A stretch of 64,000 bases of DNA from Micromussa lordhowensis (GCA_964020085.1 OZ026596.1:8139239-8203238), one strand, 5' to 3'. Counted from the stretch's first letter, positions 50,401-60,601 are shown. Translations and numbers: made by a program. Notes: a model not told the origin generated them from the sequence alone.

Positions 50401-53400
50401 AACACAAAAAACATCAAGAGAAAGAAAAAGAACGCTTGTGGGAAAACAAAAGGTCGTTCCAGTATACCAGAATCAGGTTAAACTGATCACAGCCTCTTTA
50501 TTTTTCAATGCACACGAAAGAAAAAGCGAGCAAAGCGAGTGCAAAGCATAGGGTGGTGGGGGCAGGGAGGCAACCAAAGCGAGCCAAACGAAGAATAGAG
50601 ACTGTAGACATCTTTGGAAAAAAGTGGGTTTAATAGGCTCCTCTCCCTGTTATTGCCTTGTCGCTAACAGCTCCGCCTCTTGACATACAACCATTACTCA
50701 AAAAAATCTGCAAAAAGGGGGAGAAAGCCGAAATCAAGCAGTCCTTTCAATTTTTGTAGGATATTTGCTATTTGCTTGAGGAATTTTGGCAAGACATCTC
50801 ATATATCAATGAAAAATATATTTTTTGGTGAGCCTAAGCGCAAAGCATGACACAATTGTGTAGCGGAGATTCTTTGTTCTTCAACACATGTATATGTTTT
50901 AATCAAATATTAAAATCTCTGGAATATCATACTAGATGTTCCAACCTTTTTTTAAGTTCATTATTGCTTCTATGAAGGGCCTGTTCTTCTTCAGCATTGA
51001 AGCTTACCAGGTTTAACTGAGATTCCTTTATGTTGTCAACACACTGGCTTCTAGTTGCTGTTGCTTGGTCTTCAAGCCATCTATTTCATCTACTTTGGAC
51101 TTGACACTTTCAATTTTTTGCAGCTTTTTGTTAAAGTTTCTTTGTAAAGTCCTTTAGGTCATCTCTAAGTTTGGTTATTTGACCTGTGAGGTCAAGCCTC
51201 ATCAATTTCAGTTCTTCAAGTAATTTGGAGGCAGCCATGTTTGACTCGCTAAGATTTACAGCTTTCTTCTTCGAGTAATTATGCTACTTATCGCTTCTTT
51301 TAAGCGCTAAGATTTTTCTCGACCAAAGTCATTTTCTGGGCATGAGGCATACATGTAGTTATCAAAACCAGGATGATTTTTTGACAGTTTGAGTTTGAAC
51401 CAAAAGGTTTTTGCAGAGCTCAGCACAGCATTTCTTACTCCATGCTGCTCACACCCACCAATCAATCAATGCATATGAGTCTGATGACACTAGGCTGACT
51501 ATTGACAGACTGTTGATCAAGTGTTGATGGAATGTCGACCGAGTATCGATCGGGATGTTGATAAATTACCAATCGAGATGTTGATCGTGGGTACTGATCG
51601 TGGGTATAGATCAACAGCTGATCGCAGATGTCATTAGTACACATGATCCAGTTTGTTCTCAGGCATTCTTTCGCTTTCTCTTGCCGTGCAAGACTCCACT
51701 ATTTTTTCGCTCGCCATTTTTCATGCTGTGCACCAACTAACTGAATGCCAGGAAGAGGCTAACACCTGGATGGAGAGAGGCACTATGAGAGTAAAATGTC
51801 TTGCCTAAGAACACAACATAATGTCCCTGGCCAGTAAAATAAATTAATACTATTTTACAATCAAGCTGTACCTTTTGACTAGCTCCTTCCTGCGACTCTT
51901 TAATGGCTTGCTTTTTTCTCTCTCTCTTGGAACGTGATTGTGGTTGCGGTATCAAGTCCTCACTGTCCAGCAGGTATTCCTCCACGTCAGCAGCAGTACT
52001 GGTGGAAGGTTTGCCTTCACCACCTAGGGTATAAAAAAGTGCATTACCCACAAGTTTAGGGTGTTAACTTTCAAATGGGCTTTTTGTGAGGAGACTCCAG
52101 TGGGCAGTTGGTTTCTGGAATAAACAGGTTGGTGGGTGACTGACAGGATAGGTGTGTGGGTGGTGCATAGATGGGTGGGTGGGTGGGTGCATTGGTGGGC
52201 AGTAAAGTATGTGGAAAGGTTAAGTGGCCACAAAATAACAAATTAAACCTGCATTACACCTAATAGTACATAAACCAAATGCAAACTAAAAACTGTTACC
52301 AGCTGCTGATGCATCAACTTCGAATTCCGTTTCATCAACCTCTGGCACCTAGCAAGCAAACAGATAACTATGGTCTGTTACAATTACAGTATTATAAACT
52401 ATATGCCATCCCAGACATTTAGCCTGGTAAGTCTCACTATCATTGTAGTTAGGCACATTGTTACTTTTTATGTAAACAGTGATCTCAGGCGCTCAAATCT
52501 GGGGTGAGTCTCATACATGTATCTTGCAGCCCCTTGTGGGATGGTTACTTAGCTTTAACGCTGGAATATCTGATTGCTGTTGAGTTAACCTACAGACCTA
52601 AAACTTTAATAGCCTTGTAAATAGGCTCTGGCTAGGCTTATGTTAGTTCAAAAACCCCTTAAAATGGGAATAATTTTGGACATGGGTGTCATAAGAATAC
52701 CTGTAAGTACTATTTCTGAAACTAAAGTAAATTAAGTACATGTACTTGAAGTATAAATCCATGCAAAAAAACACATCTGTAGCCCAGAAGCTTTTTAAAA
52801 ATCTTAGTCAGATTTTGTTATCAAGGAAACCTTGCAACAATGTCAAATTGAATACAATTTAAATCCAGTAACTTGGCCACCATGAAGAAAAATAAAGATT
52901 GATGTAACAATCTTAATTATGTATGTGATCTACAGATTGATAGACAGACCTCTGTGGAGGTGCAAGCAAGGGCTACTCTCTTCACCTTGGTCTGCTTTGT
53001 TCCCCCTTTACTTTGCTACAACAACAAAATAACAGACATTTACTTAAACAAACAAATCTCTCACATTGGGTGAAACAATGAAAAGATAGTGTATAACTAC
53101 AAGCAAAATGAAATTGGACACTGGGTCATGGTTTACTACTGACTTAGTTCCTTATCTTCCTGTAGAGAATAGCATTGGGATTTGAGGACATAAGCCTTGA
53201 TATTTTGTAGCTTGTTTGCTGCTTTCTCAATGAGAGTTCATTAAGCTAGGTGTGTAAAAATAAATACTGAACTGGTTGCTAAAATACCTGTTCTTGTAAC
53301 TCAGCTTCAGCTGGCTCCTCAATACCATAGGCTTGAGTAGCTTCAACCATACTATTCTGAGCCGCATCTAGTAAAAGGAAAGTGTCATTAAGGGTTGTAT

Positions 53401-56400
53401 TACTGGGGATAATAAAAAGAATTATATCTACTGCTATCAAGCCTATCAAATGGGAGGTGTTTAAATGCAGTCATTTTGTACTAAAACTTGGGTGGGCTGA
53501 TGGGATCACCAAGTTCATTTTGTAACTCTTTGCTTGAATTCTGCTGAATATAAACACAACCTCCAGTGATCACTTGTTGTCAATGTGATATACCCGTCAT
53601 TAAATTCCAGTTCACTTCAATCTATAATTTTCTTTACAATTTTGAGACCTCCCCCTTTAAAATTTTGAGATCCCCCTGCACAAAAAAACATTGCCTTTGG
53701 AATTTCCAATACACTCACATAGGGTGGGTATTAATATTCTCTGTGATCGCACAATTTTACAATTAAGGTTGCAGCTATAGGAACAGCTAGCAAATGAATT
53801 CATTTCCTCATCCCTGTCCCTGAGTTGTAAATTTCACCTGAAGCAATGGTTCAACAAGTACAAATACTGCGTGACTCAATATCTCACAAACACACAAATA
53901 GGCTCAGGATATGTACCTGTGTCATTGTTTATGTTATCCCCATCATAAGCCTGTGTTTCCTCCAGCCTGTAAGGCAATGTAGCCAGGTTATCTTGTCTTA
54001 CATTCCCACTGTCTTTATCAACCTTATTATCTCCATCGCCGTCACTGTCATCATTGACATCATCACCTCCATATGGCTGAGTGGGAGCTAAACCGTAGGG
54101 AAGTGTTGCTGCATTTGCGTCACCTCTGCCCTGATCCCCTCCTGTACTGCTTCTGTCTTCATTGTCAACATCCTCATCACTTGTTTCCTCATCAACACCA
54201 TATGCTTGAGTTGCCTCCAATCCATATGGAATGGTAGGCTGGCCTGTGTCACCTTCATTGCCCATACTAGCTGACTGCTTTTCAACTGTCTCTGAATGGC
54301 TATCTCTTGTATCATCATCATCATCATCACCAGTGCCATATGCCTGAGTTGCTTGTAAGTCATAAGCAGGCATTTGCTTCTTGTTTTGTTCACCTTCATC
54401 TTCAGAGTTATCATTGTCGTTCTCAGACACATTGTAAGCTTGAGTTGCTTCTACTCCATATGCCATTGTTGCTGAAATGTCATCATGAGTTGCAGCAGCA
54501 GTACCAATCGGAAGTGGCTGAGAATCAGAACTGTTGGAATCTTCGTCTTCCAAGCAATATGCCTGTGTCGCTTCAAAGTCAGAAGGATTAGCTGCTTGGT
54601 TTGCACCACTCTTGTCAGCTGCTGTGTGTCCACTCTCAACAAGTGGAATAGGTTCACTTTCTGTTTCAGACTCACTTTCAATGTTATCAACAACATAGGC
54701 TTGAGTGGCAATGTCTGCTCCATAATCGCCAGCATCTAAATTTTCATGTTCATCATCTGTTGAATCCTCTTTTCCAGTTTCTTCAGCATTGTATGCTAAA
54801 GTAGGTTCTGCATGAGCTAGAGTATCTTCAAGATTGATCTCTTTATCATTTGCATCTGCCCCTGCAAAGAAATACATGTAGAAGACATAATGAAAGCAAA
54901 ACAATAATAACATGATAATGCATGGTCAATGGCATTTTCAAGTTTTCCATTTTAATCCCTTCCATTCAAAGGTGAACAAAATCTTGAAGGAGTTGGGGAG
55001 TCTGGAGTCTTTCTGCAGTTTCTCATACAGTGATTTCAATAGGGCCCAGCACCCGCCAGAGCTCTGGTGGGTATTCTGTTGAAAGTCATTGGGTATATTT
55101 AACTTGTAAAAATTTTCCAGAGAAAATTCTCCTGGGCTTCTCATATTACACTGGCAGGTGCTGTTCCGAGGTAGCCACCTACTTCAAATCTCATTGAAAG
55201 CACTGCTCATATGCATGTGACTAGAAATCCAAAGTGACTACTCGATGACAGAATGTTTCTCTTGATTATTGCTCTTACAGGAGAACACACCATACCTGAT
55301 TCATCTTCATCATCTGTTGAACTCATTTCTGCTCCTGCATATGGCAGTGTTTCATCAGCATCCTTATTCTCAGTGGCTTGTAGCTGAATGTCTGGTCTGT
55401 CAGTCCTGTTTTCTGCCATATTCCCTGAGCTTTTATCAGAAAGACTTGCTAGTTTTTCTTCAGGTATGTCACTGTATAACAGTGTTTGCTCATCACTGGC
55501 ATGGTGGCCATCTCCTCTTGTATCCATTTCTATGGGTGCTACAACAGCGGTAGTGTCTTCCTCAGCATCAGATTCATATAACAAAGTTGGTTTGTTTGAT
55601 GCAACAGGTTGTTTTGATCTCTTTTTAGGAGTTCCATCATCTGACTCAGAGCCATACAAAAGTGTTGGCTCACAAGAAGGGCCCTTGTCTAAGACCCCTG
55701 GTTCTGTGTGCTTAGATCTTTTAATGGGGCTTCCATCATCTGACTCAGAGCCATACAAAAGTGTTGGCTTACAAGAGGGGTCCTTGTCAAAGACCCCTGC
55801 TTCTGGGTGCTTAGGTCTTTTAATGGGGCTTCCATCATCTGACTCAGAGCCATACAAAAGTGTTGGATCACAAGAGGGGCCCTTGCCTGGGATCCCTGCT
55901 CCTGGGTGCCCAGGTCTTTTTCTGGGGCTACTGTCATCTGATTCAGATCCATACAAAAGTGTAGGCTCACAGGGAGGTTGTGTTTCTGAGCTCCTGGGCC
56001 CAGGGCGTTTGAACAAGTCTGGTTTGTGATCCTGATCTGATGATAAATCCAGTTTCCCATCTGATTGTGAATCAGATTCAGTGGTAAGCATTAACGTTGG
56101 TGGAATACTAGCTGTTTGTCCTGGGTGTGATCCAGATGAGCCTGTGGAATCTCTATGAATAGACAAATAATTAAGATAAAGTTTAGATTGAATTTGTTTT
56201 ATTCTGAATTTACACAAAATTAATATAAATCAGATGTTTTTCTTGGTCAGTATTGAAAGAGTGGTCCCAGTGGAAGACCATAACCCTAAATTAATTTCTA
56301 AAAAGACGTGTATTTCTGCAAATGAGCAATGAGCCACATTTCGTCAATTTATAATGTCATACACAAGAAGTTAATGACAGATCTTGAAGAGCAAAAATGT

Positions 56401-59400
56401 TACTTGTAGTTTGGGTGAGGTAAGGTGTGGCTTAATTAGTTCTGTCCTTTCAGTTAAATCACTACACTGACTGAAAGGTTTCCTGAACGAGTTTCAATTT
56501 TTAAAACGCCTACAAGAATGAAGACAAGGTTAACTAACAGTGACTTGAATTTGTGTGCAATGTACCTGCTTTGAAACACATGGTCTGGGCTACCAAGCCC
56601 AAAGGCCAGAGTTTGTCCTTCCATGCTGGAATTTACTTTACTTGGAACACCTAGCCAAGGCAAAACAGTTCAGAGTTGCTGTTAAGAAGTAATATTTTAA
56701 GGCAAATGTCACTTGGAGCATAAAATTAATGTGATGGAGTCAGCTGTCACTTTGTGATCTGACGTTACTGATAGCCAATGATGCTACTACACATGGGCCC
56801 CCAAAACGTCTGGAAATTTTCAGTAGAATTTCTGTCTCTACTGCCTCCATGTAGCCCTGTAAGTACTGTACCATGTACTCCTCATCTTCTCTACTCTACT
56901 CTACCCTACACTACTATACAGTTCTCGAGCTACGCTACTCAACTCTACTGCTTTAAAGCTCTACAGCTCTACAGCTCTATGGCTTTAAGGGTCTTCAGTT
57001 CTATGGCTCTATGGCTCTACAGCTATATGGCTGTACAGCTGTACACCTCTACAGCCCTACAGCCCTCCTCCCTATGGCCCTACGGCTCTACGGCTTTAAG
57101 GCTCTACAGTTCTATTTTCTACAGCTCTAAAGCTCTACGGGTATATGCTAATACCATCATCATAGAGTGCACATGAACACCTCTTTGCTTCCCTTATGTC
57201 ACCTATGTTATGTTATGGCTCTGGCTATTGGCATAGGCCCTTTCCAAGTTACCTTTTGCCTCTGTGTCAAAACAAAGTCTTCATGCAAAACCATTCATAC
57301 AAAAATGTGTTCCCCTAAAGGTTATTTTTCATTGAAACAAACTCATTTTCTTATGAAAGATTCTGCACAAGGACTGGTTTTGAAACAGAGGCACAACTTG
57401 GCACAACTCCATAACTTGGAAATGGCCTGTTGCATTTACATGAAATTTTGATACTGGTTTGACTGAACTTACTTGAAACCTGAGGCCTTCTAGGTGTCTC
57501 TTGTTCATCTTCAGAGCTGTACAACACAGTGGCCATTGCGGCTACTGCAACTGGACGTTCCTCATCTGTGTCTGAATCAGTGTCTGCAGCATATGCCTCT
57601 TCATCATCCTGAAGCAATTCAAAGAATTCATGCATCTTTTTGTTCTTTTAAAAGGCAGTGAGGAGTATTATCTCTCCCCTGAATAAGACACTAATCATAC
57701 AGGGTACTTTCCAGAGTTAGAATCAAGGCCACTTCCTAAAACAATTTCCTAATACCCATTAACACCTCTAATGCAGGGGCTTCATTAATGTTTTCAGTAG
57801 GAGAGCGACTGGTTTTCACTGGCAGGCAAAACTATTTGACCTGAAATTCTTAATAAGAAAAACCTTCCCACTAGGTCAAACCACCAGGACAAAATCATCC
57901 TCACAGCCGGTCAATTTGCCTGGTCCCTGGCCCTTAATGAAACCAATGCCTTCATCTATTTCAAAATAATGCATTTAGCAAAGATTATCTGTACCCCAGT
58001 TCAATGTTGCATCGTTGTTGTGCAGTTTCGACAATTGTCACCCACTATAACTGGAGAGAGGCTCTTAGAGAGTCAAGTGTCTTGGCCAAGAACACAATGC
58101 AAGGGTAATGTCTAGTTTAGTTTGGTTTAGTTTATTACGATTTGCCAAAACAACAAAATATACAAGAATAAAAGACAAATAACTGGAAACAAATAGATGG
58201 TGGCAAGGGTTAATAAGCTCACGCCCCAATCAAGAATTGGCCCTTATAACTAGGACTCAGTCTTGACTTCTGACACTCTAACTAACTTCTCTTACCAATT
58301 TGACAACTCTGCCTCCCACATTTGTACCTTCTCTCAGGGTAGGCCTCAATGAACATAAACTTAAGTGCTTCAGAATATACTTTGTCTCAGTATTAGCAGC
58401 TCTTAAACTTTTCCATTTTACTGAAAATGTCCTACTAATGATACAGTTGAACCTCTGCTAACAGACACCAACTGAGGGTAGACACTTCTCCTGAGCACAC
58501 TCACTCATGGTCCCAGCTGCATCAAAACAGTACATTTTTTAACCTCCTATATAGGGGCACTTCTCTGAGCTAGGTACATGGGATCATGTGTACTAAAGGC
58601 ATTTGCGGTCAAGTGTCAATCGATATCCTTGATCTGTACCCTCAATTGCCATCGTAATCAGTACTCGATTGACATCCCAATTGATACTTGGTCAACACTT
58701 GATCGGCACTTGAACGGCAGCTGGTTGATAGTCGGCCAAGTGTTGACCAACTCATTCGCATTAATCGAAAATTAGTTCACTGCCGACTGACTGTCAACCA
58801 AGATGTCAGTGGAGTGCTGAGTGAGTGTCAAGCGAGATGTCGATGGAGTGTCGATCCAGGGTATCAATCAAGAGTATCGATCAACACTCAACTGGAAATG
58901 CCGTTAGTACACATGATCCCATAGCTCATGTACTCCCAGTACTCAAGGTTGTAACAAAGTTTGGCCAAGATCATGACATAGATTTTCTATTGCGATTTTC
59001 ATGCAGCCAACCACTTTTCATAACCCTGGCTACTACTATTCACTGAAACCATAAGTTTCAATCATAAATCATATACTTCACTCACAGCCATTTTAATTTA
59101 ATTATACCTTGGTTGCTTTTGTTATTTGGTGGTCTTCTGTTTGCTGCACTAACACATTCCTTGGAATACTACCATTTTCATCCATCTTCTTTGAAGTGCT
59201 AGCACCATCAGTGATTACTGGCTGCTACCACCAAAAAATAATGATAAACAGAAAATTGTCAGCATAATTTAACCTGCTAGATATCCCACATATCACACGA
59301 CTCAACACATGTATTTCTGGATTTACATGTATATACCTTATCAATGTCTGATTCCTCCTCAGTGTTCACATCTTGTAGCATGGATTCTGATCCTGTTTCT

Positions 59401-59423
59401 GAACCAGTTTCATCTTCATCTTC
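38464..59423 (-). CDS. MDC1: MDC1, mediator of DNA damage checkpoint protein 1 (5' end missing)
   Basis: Scaffold that binds gamma-H2AX through C-terminal BRCTs and recruits MRN and RNF8 at double-strand breaks. Exons in gene order: 59337-59423, 59108-59224, 57473-57608, 56566-56650, 55296-56152, 53917-54861, 53288-53367, 52950-53015, 52300-52348, 51872-52023, 49185-49634, 48812-48946, 48352-48495, 47434-47622, 46813-46950, 45330-45434, 44876-45010, 44577-44723, 43879-43947, 41165-41264, 40933-40996, 40391-40482, 39868-39893, 39030-39190, 38464-38623. All phases agree, giving 1,562 residues; 46813 uses a GC donor. The BRCT region carries PRIMFTGLVDKQGEK, VRRTVKFLCGLASG, GLLEGYKIHVT and VVSAEVLLTGVLRQE, close to vertebrate MDC1. 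It ends in a basic tail (TGSKRRRR). The FHA domain and start codon were not found; a possible extra 5' exon is 60349-60386. Confidence 0.93.
38825..38911. mobile_element. Short foldback MITE
   Basis: TAGTCTCCTTCGCAGCCGTT at the left, mirrored AACGGCTGCAAAGGAGACTA at the right, 87 bp, in the last MDC1 intron. Confidence 0.9.
40122..40238. mobile_element. Foldback MITE
   Basis: Arms CAGTTTTTCATGCG...ATTTCATCATAAC and mirrored GTTATGATGAAAT...CGCATGAAAAACGG around a 20-nt loop, in an MDC1 intron. Confidence 0.9.
40620..40860. repeat. AATAAGCGCCC tandem-like repeat
   Basis: Several spaced copies of AATAAGCGCCC(C/T) with a terminal ACCGTAATGATTCGATT, resembling a widespread metazoan non-autonomous element family. 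Confidence 0.5.
41998..42350 (+). repeat. tRNA-Thr-like unit between direct repeats
   Basis: Direct repeats of about 90 bp (about 41998-42090 and 42262-42350) each contain the palindrome ATATATGAAATTTCATATAT (42059-42078 and 42323-42342). Between them lies a 72-nt tRNA fold at 42143-42214: acceptor arms GGCTTGA/TCAGGCC pair over 7 bp, the D arm is normal, and the anticodon is GGT (Thr). The T stem has two mismatches and position 33 is C, so it is a tRNA-derived repeat and not a working tRNA. Confidence 0.75.
42352..43766. mobile_element. Composite foldback element in an MDC1 intron
   Basis: Outer inverted ends AACAAATAAAGAAGCCT (left) and AGGCTTCTTTATTTGTT (right). The left 180 bp is itself a near-perfect hairpin (GACTGTGCTCTGTTCTGTTG mirrored to 42537). 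The interior contains GCCAATC phrases and small chance frames, with no transposase. Confidence 0.75.
45536..45910. mobile_element. hAT-like MITE in an MDC1 intron
   Basis: Starts CAGGGTTCGTAC and ends GGAACCCTAG; the interior has repeated CATGACTTTCCA and CTTTCCAGG. Related to 35947-36196. Confidence 0.6.
46212..46719. mobile_element. MITE in an MDC1 intron
   Basis: Ends TACCGTAGAATTCCGAAA and TTTCGGAATTCTACAGTA; subterminal GTTACTTTC repeats on the right. Confidence 0.75.
47700..48180. other. MDC1 intron, probable dispersed repeat
   Basis: Begins AAAGTGCCACTATGATCAAA and contains a threefold ATGTAATTTCAACCC-type phrase near 48026-48066. No coding sequence. Confidence 0.35.
48616..48784. 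mobile_element. Foldback MITE in an MDC1 intron
   Basis: Long palindrome, GTATATGTTGTAGGTCA to TGACCTACAACATATAC, with central mirrored CTAATTATTCATGA / TCATGAATAATTAG. Confidence 0.9.
49640..50930. other. MDC1 intron, no exon seen
   Basis: The coding phases on both sides join directly (49634 with 51872), so no exon is required. Contains a GCGAGCAAAGCGAGTGC stretch near 50527. Confidence 0.5.
50940..51238 (-). pseudogene. Broken LINE ORF1-like coiled-coil fragment
   Basis: The minus-strand ATG at 51236-51238 begins MAASKLLEELKLMRLDLTG and continues as leucine heptads. It is then broken by at least two frame changes, after which EIDGLKTKQQQLEASV and LHRSNNELKKRLE remain readable. This is the look of a L1/Tx1-type ORF1 coiled coil. 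It lies in an MDC1 intron and is decayed. Confidence 0.5.
51463..51650. repeat. TCGATC-rich repeat, left end missing
   Basis: Shares with 58579-58921 the terminal TTAGTACACATGATCC and an interior of spaced ATCGAT/TTGATC words (GTTGATC, GTATCGATC, GGTACTGATCG). Confidence 0.65.
52024..52299. other. MDC1 intron with G/T-rich minisatellite
   Basis: Contains GGTGGGTGGGTGGGTG around 52165-52190 and related GTGGGTG words; no coding sequence. Confidence 0.5.
53288..54861 (-). other. MDC1: MDC1 TQxY cluster (exons 6-7)
   Basis: Exon 53917-54861 (315 codons) holds seven TQ(A/P)Y motifs and exon 53288-53367 an eighth. They are set in acidic, serine-rich sequence, with further T-x-x-Y motifs (TLAY, TMAY, TIPY, two TLPY). 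TQ is the ATM/ATR consensus; in vertebrates phosphorylated TQxF motifs of MDC1 bind the RNF8 FHA domain, which reads the aromatic residue at +3. Confidence 0.9.
55296..56152 (-). other. MDC1: MDC1 PTLLYGSESDD tandem-repeat exon
   Basis: At about 55555-55975 a 33-codon unit (99 bp) is repeated: PTLLYGSESDD, then a basic (S/T)PxKRxK segment and a GPSC-like end. There are four full motif copies plus PTLLYES; downstream are TLLYSD and TLPYAG. DNA identity between the middle units is high, so the expansion is recent. SESDD and SPxKR suggest CK2 and proline-directed kinase sites. Confidence 0.92.
56885..57145. repeat. Octamer minisatellite CTCTACAG/GCTCTACG
   Basis: About 25 degenerate 8-nt units (GCTCTACA, GCTCTATG, GCTTTAAG, GCCCTACG) in the MDC1 intron between 56650 and 57473. 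The plus-strand open frame through it (56778-57176) reflects the repeat and is not a gene. Confidence 0.85.
57473..57608 (-). other. MDC1: MDC1 exon with an SDTD motif
   Basis: Encodes ADTDSDTDEERP, matching the CK2-phosphorylated SDTD motif through which MDC1 binds the NBS1 FHA-BRCT region, followed by TVLYSSEDEQ. Only one such motif is visible in the window; vertebrate MDC1 has several. Confidence 0.8.
57650..58570. other. MDC1 intron, repeat fragments only
   Basis: Contains a fragment with CAAGTGTCTTGGCCAAGAAC (about 58074; relatives near 44108 and 51800) and, at 58446, ACAGTTGAACCTCTGC, a pogo/Tigger-type end. Confidence 0.4.
58579..58921. mobile_element. TCGATC-rich element with inverted ends
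   Basis: Ends TGGGATCATGTGTACTAA and TTAGTACACATGATCCCA. The interior is a degenerate array of roughly 10-20 nt words around TCGATC/TTGATC/TGTCGAT in both orientations. Confidence 0.75.
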
Positions 59424-59909
59424 CTATCAGTACACATTACAATAATGTTGCCTGTCAAGCCATCATACGACTCATGCTTCATTATAATTGCAATATAATA
59501 CTACATAATGCCTACATAGCTATTTGTAAAATAACTGAGCTACTATGCGCACTCTCATTGGTCAATAGGTGTGTTTAGATGAGAGTATGTAAACACAGCT
59601 GTGACATTTTGGATTTGCACATATTTTTGAGAATTATTTTATAAAAGCAATAGAGCACTTTTGCCATGTTTACATAGCCTCATATAAACACTCGGGAGGC
59701 TGGGCAAATTCTTGAAACTTATGCATAACTGTCTCAAATAAAACTGTCTCAAATTCTCCCAACCCTTCTCGTGTTTAGATGAGGCTATGTAAACAAGGAA
59801 AAAGTGCTCGGTTGCTTAAATGTACATGTAGGTGCCTTCCCTTGGAAAAGCGAGATCTCCAGTTTTCTAACTAAGTCACTTGAGTCTTGAGACTACTGTA
59901 CCTAATCAC

Positions 59910-59973
59910 ATTTAAGAAAATAATAGAAAACATGTACCATGTTTCTATAGAGTTATAGAAACACAAGTGAAAG

Positions 59974-60004
<31 letters not shown>

Positions 60005-60300
60005 GAGCCGCAGGCGAGTGTTTCCATAGCTTTTTCGAGTTCTCCCAAACTTTCACGAGTGTTTCTATAACTCGATAAGAACACAGAGAACATGTTTTCT
60101 ATTTCTTTTAGAAAATACTGCAATGAAGGAAAAAAACAACTTGTTTACTTTGATCATCAATATGTAAATTCTCTTTGTTCGCGCCATCATTACATCAACA
60201 GCTTGTGCTAGTTCTGTGTTTCTATTGAGTTATAGAAACACGGTTTTTAAACCAATCAGCATGCGTATTTGCTTTGGGTTATTTTCTACAATAAATTATA
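59910..60300. mobile_element. Foldback element upstream of known MDC1 exons
   Basis: A hairpin between about 59920 and 60112: AGAAAACATG, TTATAGAAACAC, AGTTTGGGAGAAC and their mirrors. It is followed by GAGTTATAGAAACACGG and AAACCAATCAGCATGCG at about 60226-60270. Confidence 0.7.
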
Positions 60301-60348
60301 GTAGTCTTGCTTTCCCCAACCATTGGTTACAGTCTTGAAAGGGTATAC

Positions 60349-60386
60349 CATTTTTTCAGCAGAAGTGACATTTATGGTAATCCTTA
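60349..60386 (-). other. Possible further 5' exon of MDC1
   Basis: 38 nt with acceptor (GAATCAG) and donor (GTATAC) encoding RITINVTSAEKM; its end phase (0) fits the exon at 59423. No family match, so weak. Confidence 0.25.
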
Positions 60387-60601
60387 CTGATTCTTGTTAT
60401 GCAAGAGAAAATGGTTAATACACATCTTATGTCTATCCCACAACAAGTCAAGAGCGTCCTTATAACCAGTGCAAAGAACATTAATCTGATTTCTACATGT
60501 ATTTAAATGCAATTTAAAGGAGTTAACAACAAAGAGCGCCAACAGTACCCGCGGTCAGAGGTCAGTTTGAAGCGCATGCGCATTAGTGCAGTGTGTCACC
60601 C

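Noticed and set aside
55388..56029. 213-codon plus-strand frame
   Set aside because: It is the antisense shadow of the repetitive MDC1 exon and has no independent support.
56778..57176. 132-codon plus-strand frame
   Set aside because: It arises from the octamer minisatellite in an MDC1 intron.
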